A DNA stretch of 64,000 nucleotides from Dromiciops gliroides. Taxonomy: Eukaryota > Chordata > Mammalia > Microbiotheria > Microbiotheriidae. Where the stretch lies: NCBI RefSeq assembly GCF_019393635.1, contig NC_057863.1:39753857-39817856 (forward strand). Reading direction: 5' to 3'. Below the pieces are notes generated by a model that saw nothing but the letters and a program-made list of their open reading frames with translations, was not told the DNA's origin and made no database searches. Positions 54,325 to 64,000 of the stretch are shown here, piece after piece; the first letter of the stretch is position 1, and each line of letters starts with the position of its first letter. A program made the translations under genes and the position numbers.

Positions 54325-54805
54325 GGACCTGAATATTACCAGTAGAGTAGAAAGCCAAGCCCTCAGCTCAAAGTATAGCTGTGCTATTTAGGGTTTTTCC
54401 TTTTTTTTGGGGGGGGGGGGCTCAGAGTGGTGCAAGTAAGGGAGGGTGACAGAGTGAAAGAGGAGAATATGTTTTGTAATGCCAGATGATTTCAATCTTA
54501 TCTATGAATCTAGAGAGTAATTCACACTAGTTTCTTCTTTTAGTTGCTCAGGCTTTGTACAAAAACAATGACATCATTCCAGGTACACATGGGAATAACA
54601 AAGACCAGCACCAATGTGAAAGCTCGGGATTTTGAGCTGGGAGAGACCTAGAGAGAATCCATTCCAACCCATCTCCTTCTACAGATAAGGAAATGAAGGA
54701 CTTGCTCTCCCTATCAATCAGGAGACTGTCTTCTGTCCCATGCCTTATATGTCATGGCTCTCCATTGCATAGCACACACCTATTTTCTCATCTCATCCTT
54801 CACTA
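54325..54805. other. No recognisable feature
   Basis: Contains T8G10 at 54,402-54,420. No gene or repeat consensus recognised. Confidence 0.4.
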
Positions 54806-54819
54806 TCACCTCCAGGATG

Positions 54820-54995
54820 TTTCTCTCTCTCTGTGTCTGTCTTTCTGTCTCTGTCTCTCTCTGTCTATCTCTCTTTGTCTCTGCTGTCTCTGTATGTCTT
54901 TGTCCATCTCTCCCTCTGTGAGTCTCTATTTCTCTCTGTGTGTGTCTCTCTTTGTCTCTGTCTCTCTTTCTCACACACACATACACACACACCTT
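54820..54995. repeat. (TCTC/TCTG)n pyrimidine-rich tract
   Basis: About 175 bases of degenerate CT-rich units ending in a short CA run. Open frames on both strands derive from it. Confidence 0.95.
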
Positions 54996-54999
54996 GTAA

Positions 55000-56075
55000 G
55001 GATATGAATTAGACTCTCTAGGGGACAGATGGCCTCCTCTTCTACTAAACAGGTACCCACCAATAGGGTGTCTTATGTTCTGTCACTCCAACTCAGTCTT
55101 GATGCTTTTTACCCTAGGTAAAAGAATCTTTCATCTGGACTCTGAAAATATGGTTTGCTGAAGGTCATGAAAAAAAAAAAACCTCTTAAGTAAAACCCAT
55201 TCATAAGTTAGGATCTGTCCATGTAGCTATTTCCACATCTATTCTATCAGATAAAAACATGTTAAAGTTTGATCCAATTTTTGGAGACAAATAATGGAGA
55301 GTCAATGTACGAAATAAAAGTTTAAAAGATGAAAGACTCCTGCTCTAAAATAGAGTTAGCAGAAGGGTTGTTACAAAAGGGGACTGAATCAGTCATGAAC
55401 ACAAGCCCATTTCTGGCCTCAATATTGATTGAAAGTTCTTACAAACAGACTGGCTGAAAGCCCTGGGCTGCTGATGCACTAACTGATAAACACAGATCAA
55501 ACAGGATTTATAAGCAATGCAACCTGGGCTGACAACCCAAGATGACTTAGTGAATATGACAGAAATGTCAAGAAGAAAAAAAAAATCAAATTTCCTTCCT
55601 CTCTAAATGTTGAAAAGGTTGGATGTTTCATTCTCAGCATGGAGATGCTTACACTGTCCATGGGTGTGTTTCTAAGATGGACCTAGCTCTGTCCTTTCTT
55701 AGTCCTTTATGCTCACTAGGACAATGCTACAAATGTGGAGAATATGTTTATGCTTCACTTCAAGTTAAAGAGCTCCAAGATTCTCACTTCTATCACTAGC
55801 TGGGGTTCAGTGAATAATTTATTTAATTGATTGACTGATTGATTGATTAACTAATAATACTAAGATTAACCTTTATAGCAATAAAGCACTGGGGCTGGGG
55901 GGGGGCTGGGGAGCACAAACACAAAAATGAAAAGAAGAAAAAAAAAGGCCCTGCCTTTTAAAGTCCTGGGTCAAAGGAAACTCATTTCTGTCTCATCTCT
56001 GATCGCCTTTTAGGCATGAGGTCCATCCTTACCCGGACAGAGGGTTACAGAGAACTTGTTCAAAGATTCTCAAAG
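55000..56075. other. Largely unassigned region
   Basis: There is a short (GATT)n patch near 55,830 and a G-rich run near 55,890-55,910. I recognise no exon. Confidence 0.4.
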
Positions 56076-56394
56076 AATCACAGGATCTCACCGCTGCAAG
56101 ACACATCAGAATATCTAGTCCAACTAATAGCTGAACATAAACATGTCTACAACGTCTCTTACAAGTAGCCATCCAGCTTTCACTTTAAGTTCTCTACTAA
56201 GGATAAAGTATTTATCTCTTGAGGCAAGTCATTAAGCCTTGAAGCAGGTCTAATTGTTAGGAGGTTATTTTTTATCATTTTTTCCTCCTTACATTCATCT
56301 TTAATCTGCTTCTCTACAACTTCTTCCCACTGGTTCTAGTTCTTTCATTTGGGACCAAACAGAACAAGTCCAATTTCCAAATCCCATGCCCGTC

Positions 56395-56485
56395 TGGGGC
56401 AACTAGGTACATAGTGAATACAGCACTGGGCTTGGAGTCAAGAAGTCCTGAGTTCACCTGGACAAGTCAATTAACCTTTTCAAAT
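56395..56485 (+). repeat. Decayed SINE fragment
   Basis: 'ggggcaactaggtacatagt', 'agcactgggcttggagtcaa' then part of the core. Internally deleted. Confidence 0.7.
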
Positions 56486-56550
56486 TCCAAAGACAATCAT
56501 GATGGCAGGCTTGCAGCTTATATGCCCTTTAGAATATACATGTTCCTGAG

Positions 56551-57619
56551 AGGCAGAGCCAAGATGACAGAGGAAAGACATTAAATGCACAAAGCTCCTG
56601 ACACAATGACCCCCCAAACAGCCATAAAACAACACTGGAGCAGCAAAACCCCCCAAAAATGGGCTGAGATTATTTTCCAGCCAAAGACAGCTTAGAGGGG
56701 ACCATGCTAGCCTGCAAGCCAAGCCCAACCCCATGATCACACTAACACAGTCCCCAGGCAGGCTGCACCAGAGAAACGTACCACAAGCCTCTGAATCAGC
56801 TACAACACCAGCATCTTCTGGAACTGAGCTTACCATTGGGTGAGAGGGCTGAACAGCTCGCTGCGGGGGGGGGGGGTGTGGAAAATACAGGGGTGTCTGC
56901 AAGACCTAAGGAGGAATTTGGCTATTCCACCTCAACAGGGAACCAGAAAGAAATCTTGAGTGGTGGGAAGCCCAGGTGGGGGAGGGGCACAGGCTCCTCA
57001 GAGGTAAGAACCAACATGGTACACAAATATCTGCTGGCTGGTTAATTAGCAAGTGGTCCTGAGGTTATCTTTGGACCAGAGAACAGGTCAGGCAAGAGAA
57101 AAACCTGCCCTCCCTCAAACCAAAACACCTGAGACCCTCTGAAGCTTGGGACAGTGTAGCTTGGAAGTAGGGCCCCACTGTAAGAGGGAGTTAAAACTCA
57201 AGTAAAACATGGCAAGATGAATAAGCAAAGAAAGTTGAGAACTATAGAAAGTTTCTTTAGCAAGAAGGAAAATCAAGGTGCACCCTCAGAAGAGGATAGC
57301 AACCTCAGGGCCCCTACATCCAAAGCTTCCAAGAAAAATACGAATTGGTCTCAGGCCATGGAAGCACTCAAAAGGGACTTTGAAGAGAAAGTAAGAGAGA
57401 TAGAAGGAAGATTTAGAGAGGTGGAGAAAAGAATGGGAAGAAAAATGAGAACAATGCAGGAGAGTCATGAGAAAAAAAATCAACAGCTTGAAAAGACAAA
57501 TGGAAAAGGAGATACAAAAGCTCTCAGAAGAAAATAATTGCCTAAAAATTAGGTTTGAACACATGAAAACTAGTGACTTTATGAGAAACCAAGACACAGT
57601 AAAGCAAATCCAAATGACA
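56551..57619 (+). mobile_element. L1 5' fragment: 5' UTR and start of ORF1, no 3' half
   Basis: It opens with AGGCAGAGCCAAGATGAC, the layout of an L1 5' end with its YY1-type word (one mismatch to CAAGATGGC). A 660-bp 5' UTR leads to ORF1 at 57,217. The L1 sequence stops within ORF1 with no poly(A). Even so, near-perfect 17-bp direct repeats (atatRcatgttcctgag) flank it at 56534-56550 and 57620-57636. That is unusual because L1 insertions normally keep the 3' end. Confidence 0.85.
57217..57619 (+). pseudogene. Truncated L1 ORF1 pseudogene
   Basis: The first 106 codons encode the basic N-terminus and the start of the coiled coil, rich in Glu/Lys/Arg heptads. At an A8 run (57472-57479) the frame slips. 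The coiled coil continues in the next frame (57,467 onward) for about 45 more residues until the element ends. No RRM or C-terminal domain remains. The product would have been the L1 RNA-binding protein. Confidence 0.88.
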
Positions 57620-57659
57620 ATATGCATGTTCCTGAGGGTGACAATCAACTCTGATTTTT

Positions 57660-57910
57660 AAATTTACAAAGAGAAATAAGCTCACTCCAGTGAGGGACAG
57701 AGAGTGATATCATGTCATTTTTTGCCAGAGAGACTATACTCTGACCACACCCAGCCTTGAGAAATACAATCAAAGAATCTATCCCCCATCCAAGCCTGAG
57801 CCGGTTGGGTGGAGTAGCAACACCCAGAATATGGAGAATATTAATCCTATCATCCATTAGTCCTGACCTTTGGAGAATGGACAAGGAAAGAGGACAGGGG
57901 AAAAAATCTT
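57660..57910. other. Possible LTR-like fragment
   Basis: 'ctctgaccacacccagcctt' and 'caatcaaagaatctatcccc' resemble part of the possible solo LTR near 6,560-6,620. The likeness is short and I cannot set boundaries. Confidence 0.25.
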
Positions 57911-57944
57911 GGGTCACTCCAATTTTAATAATAATAACGAGAGA

Positions 57945-58045
57945 GAAATAATCATTTCTCTCACAGGGTTGTAAGAATAAATTTAAATAATATTTGTAAA
58001 GTGCTTAGCACATTCTAGCATATAGTAGGCATTTAAAAATGCTTG
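57945..58045 (+). repeat. MIR-like 3' end
   Basis: 'tctcacagggttgtaagaat', 'gtaaagtgcttagcacattc', 'atatagtaggcatttaaaaa'. Confidence 0.72.
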
Positions 58046-58426
58046 TTTTTCCCTTCTTAATATATGTTATCCTTACAAATACTTTAAGACATCTATAATG
58101 GTCCCTTGAAGTCTTCTCTTTTCAGAATTAAATATCCCCAATTCCTTTAATGGATTCATATATAGCATGATCTTGAGGTCCCTTGCTATCTTGAATGTTC
58201 TCCTCAGATATCCTTCAGGTAACTAATATATTTCCCAAATATGGCATCTCAAACTGAGTACCATATGCCAGATAGGTCCTGCCCCAGAGAAAATGCATCA
58301 GTGCTGTCACCTCTTTCTCACTGAACCTCACTTAAGTCAGACTCAGATCAAATTAGTTTTTTGTCTGTCACACCAAGCCACTGACACACTGAATTTATAG
58401 TCTACCACAAACTCCATGTCTTTTTT

Positions 58427-58564
58427 TTTTGCAGGGCAATGGGGTTAAGTGACTTGCCCAGGGTCACACAGCTAGTAAGTGTCAAGTGTCTGAGGCCAGA
58501 TTTGAATTCAGGTACTCCTGAATCCAGGGCCAGTGCTTTATCTACTGCGTGACCTAGCCACCCC
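58427..58564 (-). mobile_element. Marsupial SINE (short type)
   Basis: Full reverse copy. The 15-bp target duplication ctccatgtctttttt is at 58412-58426 and 58565-58579. Confidence 0.94.
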
Positions 58565-58764
58565 CTCCATGTCTTTTTTATAACAAAAGCTAATGTGTCA
58601 GCTTAGTCATCGATGAAGTTACAGGTCTTTGACTTAGGGGAGGCATGATGGTTGTTGGTAAGCACTTTTAAGGTTATCTAATGGAAGAAAGTTTAGACTT
58701 ATTTGGCTTTTTCCCATACAGTTGAATTATGTGTAGAAATTTAAACTTTGCAATGTGCAGAAAT

Positions 58765-59015
58765 CTGGCTAGGTGATGCATTGAATGGAGCACTGGATTT
58801 AGAATCAGGAGATCTCATCTGAGTTCAAATCCAGCCTCAGACACTTACTAGCTATGTGACTTTGAACAAGTAACTTAACCCTGTTTGCCATGGTTCTTCA
58901 TCTGTAAAATGAGCTGGAGGGGGAAAAATAGCAAACTACTCCAGTGTCTCTACCAAGAAAACCCCAGATGGGGTCCTGAAGAGTCAGACACAACTGAAAG
59001 AGCTGAACAACAAGA
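58765..59015 (+). mobile_element. Marsupial SINE (long type)
   Basis: Head 'ggctaggtgatgcattgaat', core, then 'aaatgagctggagggggaaa' and 'gagtcagacacaactgaaag'. Confidence 0.88.
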
Positions 59016-59465
59016 AATCTACAATGTATAGAAATTTCAGAGGTAAGGTTTTAGCTAAAGAAAATTCTTTCTAATGACTAGAGTTATCCATAAATGGACT
59101 GGGATGATTTGGGAAGTGGTGAATCCCTTCTTATTGCAGAAATACATGTAAAGGCTAGATGATCACTTTGCTGGGTATGTGGTAAGGAAAGTGGGGATGT
59201 TTGGATAAGAAGGCAATAGATTCTATGATTCTGTAAGTTAACACACATTGTGATTTCTATACATTGTTCAAGAAGATATGCTTCCACACATTATAAAAAT
59301 CCTATACATCTTCATTATCTTTGTAATATTACTGATTTATATCTTCTCTCCAAATAAGCAATACCATATTCTGGCAATAAATCCAATCTCTTTAATGAGT
59401 CAAATGGGAGCATCTTTACCATTTGCTATATTGTCATCTCCAGGTCTATTTTGATAATCCCTCAA
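59016..59465. other. No recognisable feature
   Basis: Nothing recognised. Confidence 0.4.
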
Positions 59466-59467
59466 GC

Positions 59468-59530
59468 CTTTAATCAATCAATCAGTATTTATTAAGCTAT
59501 TACAATGCACCAAGTGAGCGGTTGAAGGAT
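59468..59530 (+). repeat. Short L2-like fragment
   Basis: 'aatcaatcagtatttattaa' then 'caatgcaccaagtg'. Confidence 0.5.
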
Positions 59531-59629
59531 GGGGGGAAAGAATTAAAAACTGCAAGAACAACTCAAAATTATTTTGCACACAAAAGCTTAAAAAAGAATA
59601 AAAGTCAGAGAGGCTGAGCCAAATGATGC

Positions 59630-59880
59630 TGTAAGACACATGTTTTTTTCTTCATTTTTGTTAAAGCTAAGCCTAGATAAGCCTATTAAGAGGGCAAGCA
59701 CATTACTGTCTAGATTCTAAATCACCCAGATGCCATCCTGCATGTGTTTGTTTGGACACCGACAGGCATCTTGAACAACAGCAGCTTTCCCCATGGCAAC
59801 CGGTCATGTGAATGCTTATAATAATGTAAATAAGGATTTTATGTTGATATTTTTCTCACTAAAAACTCCTAAGGGGCAAG
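59630..59880. other. Repeat-free block with an X-box-like motif, candidate conserved element
   Basis: It contains TTCCCCATGGCAAC at about 59,786-59,799, which fits the RFX X-box pattern GTTNCCATGGNAAC with two mismatches, next to ACCGGTCATGTG. No repeat was recognised. Regulatory function is inference. Confidence 0.25.
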
Positions 59881-61065
59881 CACTCCCACAGATAGGAACT
59901 TAGCTACAATCAATTTATTTGGTAGACTTGATTGAAGCAAAATACCTTTCTCACTGCTTTCTTGTGGCCTTTTTTGTTGTTGTGATTGTCAGACGGTGAG
60001 AAGTTTCCCCTCATTAGTAAGCTGCATTTTATTCTGATGCTTGATAGAGCCAGAGATGTGGTGCTGGGGGGCTATTAAAAGCAGAAACAATAAGCATCAA
60101 ACAGGGTTTCCTATCCTCCTCCTGAGGATACAGGTGTCAGTCTTCCAAATGGCTCCTAATTATGGACTAGATTTCAGGTTCTGGGGAGAGAAAGAATGGC
60201 AAGCTCAGGTGATGTGGAAGTCTGGTTAAAGGAGAAAGCTGCTGAAATAGAGCAGTGAGGAGAAAATTAGGAGTCAGATAAGGAGGGTCTTGAGCCCCAG
60301 ACTTCAGGGGCTTTGTTTTGCAGGCAAAACAGTGTCATTAGACCTTTCTGAAAAGAAAATTGCTAGGATCTGAGAGACATTTTAGGGCATAAAAACAGGG
60401 AGAGACTGTAGGCATAACACCCTGTCTAGAGAAAGCTGGATATGTGCCAATAATTAGTAAATCCTCTGATTGCAGGAGGTGGATACTGAGTTAGGAAGAA
60501 TACAGATGGGTTCCATTAGAAGATTTTCTGCAGAGTGCCAAGCTCTTTGAGTCAAGATCATAAACTGGTAACCAATCACATGATCCAGAGCTTTGGGAAG
60601 CCATAAGAAATTCAGAAAAGAAAATGCAGTCAGTACCAGAGAACTGATGACCTGGCTGATTAAACCTGAGTCCCCAAATCTTAGATCTGTGTAGTATGGC
60701 AAAGCTTGTGGCCAGGAGCTAACATTCCTGACTGGTAAATGCTAGTGAACTGACTCCTTCTGATACCATGATATCCAGTGACCCACAGGCAGAAAGAATA
60801 ATTTGGCAACTATTCCAATGGACCAGCTAAGAGATAAAGGCTTAGATAACTTTGTAATATTAATAAAAATAGGCAACTATCAGTGACATTATAGACGAAG
60901 GGCAAACATGACTCTATCAGAGTTGACTCATGAAGCAGATGTTCCTCTTAGTAGAAGCCTTAAAGTGAAGGGGATATTGTCAGGGATATTGCAGAGGCAA
61001 TTTCTGCTCATGTCAGATGACAGGATGGAGTGAACAAGAAGTCAGAGAAGTCTCTGAGTCTTCAT
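59881..61065. other. Unassigned region
   Basis: No repeat consensus or exon recognised. The 62- and 82-codon frames are unsupported. Confidence 0.4.
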
Positions 61066-61067
61066 TG

Positions 61068-61132
61068 TGATGTGATATGATGTGGTGTGGTGTGGTGTGG
61101 TATGGTGTGGTGTGATGTGATATGGAATGGTG
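61068..61132. repeat. (TGTGG/TGATG)n short tandem repeat
   Basis: Five-base units with TGTGG, TATGG and TGATG variants. Confidence 0.95.
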
Positions 61133-61189
61133 TAATTTTATATAATCTAATAAGATAAGGATAGTCATAGGTATTAGACCTGCAACTTC

Positions 61190-61378
61190 ATTATTGCAGG
61201 TAATTTCCAAATGAGGAAACGATCCCTCTTAGTGATTTGCCTCAAGATCCAAGTAGTTATGTGATTCACCTAGGGTTAATACAGACAATATGTTTCAAAG
61301 GCAGGTCTTGAACCTAGGTCATTCCTCCTCTGAAGTCAAGTACCTATCCACTATAAACACATTGCCTCACATATTGTA
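61190..61378 (-). repeat. MIR-like SINE
   Basis: 'ccaaatgaggaaacgatccc', 'aaggcaggtcttgaacctag', 'agtacctatccactataaac'. Confidence 0.7.
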
Positions 61379-61855
61379 ATAAAATTATTAATGATTTATA
61401 GAAGTGTATTTACAATAAAGCATATAGAGGATGAGGTGGGAATAGACACATGGGAAGAAGGAGTAAGAAGAAGAGGAATGGGGGAAGAAAAGGAAAGAGG
61501 AGGGAAAGGAAAAGGGAGAGATCACTTTTAGCTAGTGTGTTTAGGGAATTTAATTTTACAAATCAGCATGGGTTCCTTCATAAGTACTAAGAGTAAGAGA
61601 AGGCAAAGAATACTATTTACTCACACCTTTTTTTTTACCCTGATTTCCTTGATTTCTCCCTGTTTTTTCCCCCACTATAATGGAAGGATTAAGAAAATCT
61701 GAATTGTGCAAGCAGAGCAGAGTAGCTGGACTTTGATGAGTTTATTTCAACCCCAAGATCCCTATGAAGAATGTAAATCCTTAACGCAAAGGCAGATAAG
61801 AGAACTTGTGAAATAGTAATATGTTAATGGGGTGCTAGACTGACTACAAAATGGA
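61379..61855. other. Purine-rich patch and unassigned sequence
   Basis: 61,455-61,522 is a degenerate GGAAAG-type purine tract. Nothing else recognised. Confidence 0.5.
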
Positions 61856-61879
61856 GCCACACCCAATGTTTTTTTTTTT

Positions 61880-62345
61880 TTATGAAGCTCAAGCAAATTC
61901 CTTTATTGAGTAGGAAAGGAAGTTTAATATTTGCTGGTGCAGTGGGAAGTCTTGTATGGACTGATGCAGAGTAAAGTATGCATAACCAGGAGAACATTGT
62001 TCATAGTAACAGCAGTATTGTAATGATGAACAACTATGAAAGACCTAACTATCTCTGAGTAAGATAATTTCAAGACACCCATGATGTTATTTATCTCCAG
62101 AGGGAGAGCTGATGAAGACAGTGCAAATTGAGGCATACTTTCTTCATTTTCTTTATTTCTGTAGTTGTGTGTGTGTGTGTGTGTGCACATGCATGCCCAT
62201 ACATACACATACTTTGCAACATGACTAATATGGAAATACATTTTGTATAAGGGTTCACATATATAATCAATATCATATTGCTTTCTCAAGGGGTGAGAGG
62301 GAGGGAGAGAATTTGGAACTCAAAAAAAATGAATGTTAAAAAGTG
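61880..62345 (+). mobile_element. L1 3' end fragment with (TG)n
   Basis: 'gactgatgcagagtaaagta', 'aaccaggagaacattgttca', then a 3' UTR with (TG)n at 62,166-62,184, 'caacatgactaatatggaaa' and 'gagagggagggagagaattt'. The end of ORF2 is recognisable but broken. Confidence 0.9.
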
Positions 62346-62520
62346 TTTAATGTCATTGGGGAATATTTAACAAAATTATTATATGCATGTATATATATGT
62401 GTTTGTAAATATATTTATGTGTGTGCATTTATTCATTCATTCATTTATTTATTTGCTTTATTTGTTTGTTTGTTTATTTAAAAGATTGGTTGAAATTGGC
62501 TATACCCCTGGAGACTTTTA
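62346..62520. repeat. TATG/TTTA low-complexity tract
   Basis: Degenerate ATGTATATA then (ATTC)n and (TTTG)n runs. Confidence 0.8.
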
Positions 62521-62534
62521 AATAGCTAAGCCTG

Positions 62535-62659
62535 GGAGAAAGCACAGCCCTGAATTCAGGAGGATCTGAGTTCAAATTTGACCTCAGACACTTGACACTT
62601 ACTAGCTGTGTGACCCTAGGCAAGTCACTTAATCCTCATTGCCCCACAAAAAAAAAAAC
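62535..62659 (+). mobile_element. Marsupial SINE (short type), 5' truncated
   Basis: It lacks the first part of the tRNA head and ends in A11. The 14-bp target duplication aatagctaagcctg is at 62521-62534 and 62660-62673. Confidence 0.95.
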
Positions 62660-62673
62660 AATAGCTAAGCCTG

Positions 62674-63650
62674 CCCACCTTGGAATCAGTGACAGAGTTT
62701 ATCAGTTTGAATCCATCTAATCTTGAACACTTTTATGGGATGTGAACTTTGTTGATAAGAAAAGTAGGAACATAACCCCCCACACACACACCTTGGCCAT
62801 AATAACTAACACTGAAGTTACTTGAACAGTTAAGGGGACACTCCTTCCAACCATTCCAGAGATTCTCATTTCACAGGAAAAATGCGATGACTAAATTAAA
62901 AAACCACATTTATTTACCAAATTTTCCCCTGATCTCAGGCTGATGGGCATTAAGAGGAAGGGAAGGAGAGAGGCAGGCAGACAGACAGAAAGAGAAAGAC
63001 AGAGTGACAGGGAGAGACAGAGAGATGGAGACTTCAACCCACTAGAATTTCTGCCTTTAGGAGGGCATGGATAATGAAATCAATGAAATATATAATTTGT
63101 TATATTCAAATGGTTTTATTATTCTCTTACCAATTAAACTGCTTACTAAGATAATTACCCTTTGTTACTTGGGTAACAATATGAAAGAAAAGAGTCATGA
63201 TGAAAATAGCATGATTATATGATTCAGAAATTGTATATCTGACTCCTAAGCAGATAATACCCAGGAAAGTAAAAAGGGAGAGTGCTTGAGTAACGGTCAT
63301 ATACACAAAAGCCTAGCTGATGAAAAGACCCAACAATTGATCACAACACCCCAACAAAACACAACACCAGAATAGCATGGTCCTGGGACTCTAGCAAATC
63401 CATGACAACTATTTCTACTGTGGTCAGCCTAGAAGTCACCAAAGACTCAGGAGTGGATTCAAAGGAGAAAAAAGATGGGGAGGAAATTAGGATATTATCA
63501 GTGATATGGGGAAAATCCTTTTTCTTCGATTCTTCTTGAAATATGAGGTTGGGCTCAGGCTTTACCTAACATTCATCTGATTGCCAAAAATAATAAAAGA
63601 AATAATTAATGATGGAGGAGCTATGGAAAGATAGGTACCCTGAAATACTC
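62674..63650. other. Unassigned region with a short AG-rich run
   Basis: Degenerate (AGAC/AGAG)n at about 62,962-63,030. No exon recognised. Confidence 0.45.
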
Positions 63651-63654
63651 TTGG

Positions 63655-64000
63655 TAAAACTTCAGATTGGTGCAAATGCTCTGTTAAAAAAAAAATCGTG
63701 CTATGTAAGAAAAATAAATGTTAGTCATGATCACTGACCCTGTTCCTACTGCTGGAAATGAGTATGCTCTAAGGAGATCAAAAATGAGAAAAATAAAATA
63801 ATATGAAGAACCCCAAAATATTTTATCATCACTTTTGTGGCTACAAAACAAGACAAAAATGGAAAGAAAGTGGTTATCCATCAATTGGGGCATAACTAGA
63901 CAAATACTGATATAAGATTGTAATGAATTGTTGACACATAGACCAAAACAAGGAATTCAGAGAACTGGTGCAAAGTAATAAGAACCTGAATGGCAATGTG
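63655..64000 (+). mobile_element. L1 3' end fragment, cut by the window edge
   Basis: 'ggttatccatcaattggggc' and 'ttcagagaactggtgcaaag' match the last part of marsupial L1 ORF2 (compare the antisense of 2,330-2,390). It carries stops and continues past 64,000. Confidence 0.8.

Larger units (their letters stand above)
56080..58415 (-). mobile_element. CR1/L3-like LINE, antisense, broken by later insertions
   Basis: The left piece (56,080-56,370) has 'cacaggatctcaccgctgca', 'cttctctacaacttcttccc'. The right piece (58,060-58,415) has 'cttttcagaattaaatatcc', 'tgagtaccatatgccagata'. Both match the antisense end of a CR1-clade LINE in order. Between them lie a SINE fragment, an L1 5' fragment and other material, so continuity is inferred. 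Confidence 0.5.

Noticed and set aside
54693-55007. 104-codon Ser/Leu/Cys-rich frame
   Set aside because: Most of it is the CT-rich simple repeat.
57286-57648. 120-codon minus-strand frame rich in Phe/Ser/Leu
   Set aside because: It is the complement of the L1 ORF1 coiled-coil region.

Overview
This window is intergenic or intronic DNA from a marsupial mammal. The main evidence is at least twenty copies of a tRNA-headed SINE whose 5' end reads GGCAGCTAGGTGGCGCAGTG, plus marsupial-type L1, abundant MIR-like and L2-like debris, and long CA/TA/GAA microsatellites. The species cannot be named from the sequence alone. I found no intact cellular protein-coding gene, no exon I can defend, and no functional tRNA, rRNA or snRNA gene. 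The only host-gene sequence is a dead processed copy of RPL19.

Layout. 1-16.5 kb: old MIR/L2 fragments overlaid by SINEs, a 2.2-kb L1 3' end inserted inside a MIR (1767-3973), a possible solo LTR (6335-6770) and a decayed antisense L1/HAL1-like ORF1 element (about 12.2-14.3 kb). 16.6-18.3 kb: a 5'-truncated endogenous retrovirus on the minus strand with one LTR. 18.4-31 kb: SINEs, a CR1/L3-like LINE with reverse-transcriptase remnants (20.7-22.1 kb), a second CR1/L3-like copy (25.6-26.3 kb) and a small CpG-bearing cluster of muscle-type transcription-factor motifs near 26.68 kb. 31,066-34,805: the standout feature, a 3,740-bp LTR retroelement with two 370-bp LTRs that I read as identical, a 4-bp target duplication, a primer-binding site, a polypurine tract and one 292-codon open frame with a degenerate zinc knuckle, but no pol or env that I can see. 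36-37.9 kb: an old L2-like LINE interrupted by a SINE and by the RPL19 pseudogene. 38-64 kb: more SINEs, an L2 3' end split by a MIR (41.8-42.6 kb), several L1 3' UTR fragments, a mariner-type MITE (45.2 kb), large simple repeats (40.7, 50.2, 53.5 and 54.9 kb) and an odd L1 piece that has its 5' end and target duplication but no 3' half (56.5-57.6 kb).

How it fits together. Nothing here forms a pathway. The window is a layered record of retrotransposition: MIR/L2/CR1-like elements are oldest, L1 and SINE copies were inserted into them, and the 31-kb LTR element is among the youngest. Its 3' internal end and polypurine tract match those of the minus-strand retrovirus at 17 kb, so the two belong to one lineage that has diverged in its LTRs. 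Repeat family names below rest on pattern recognition, not on a library search.
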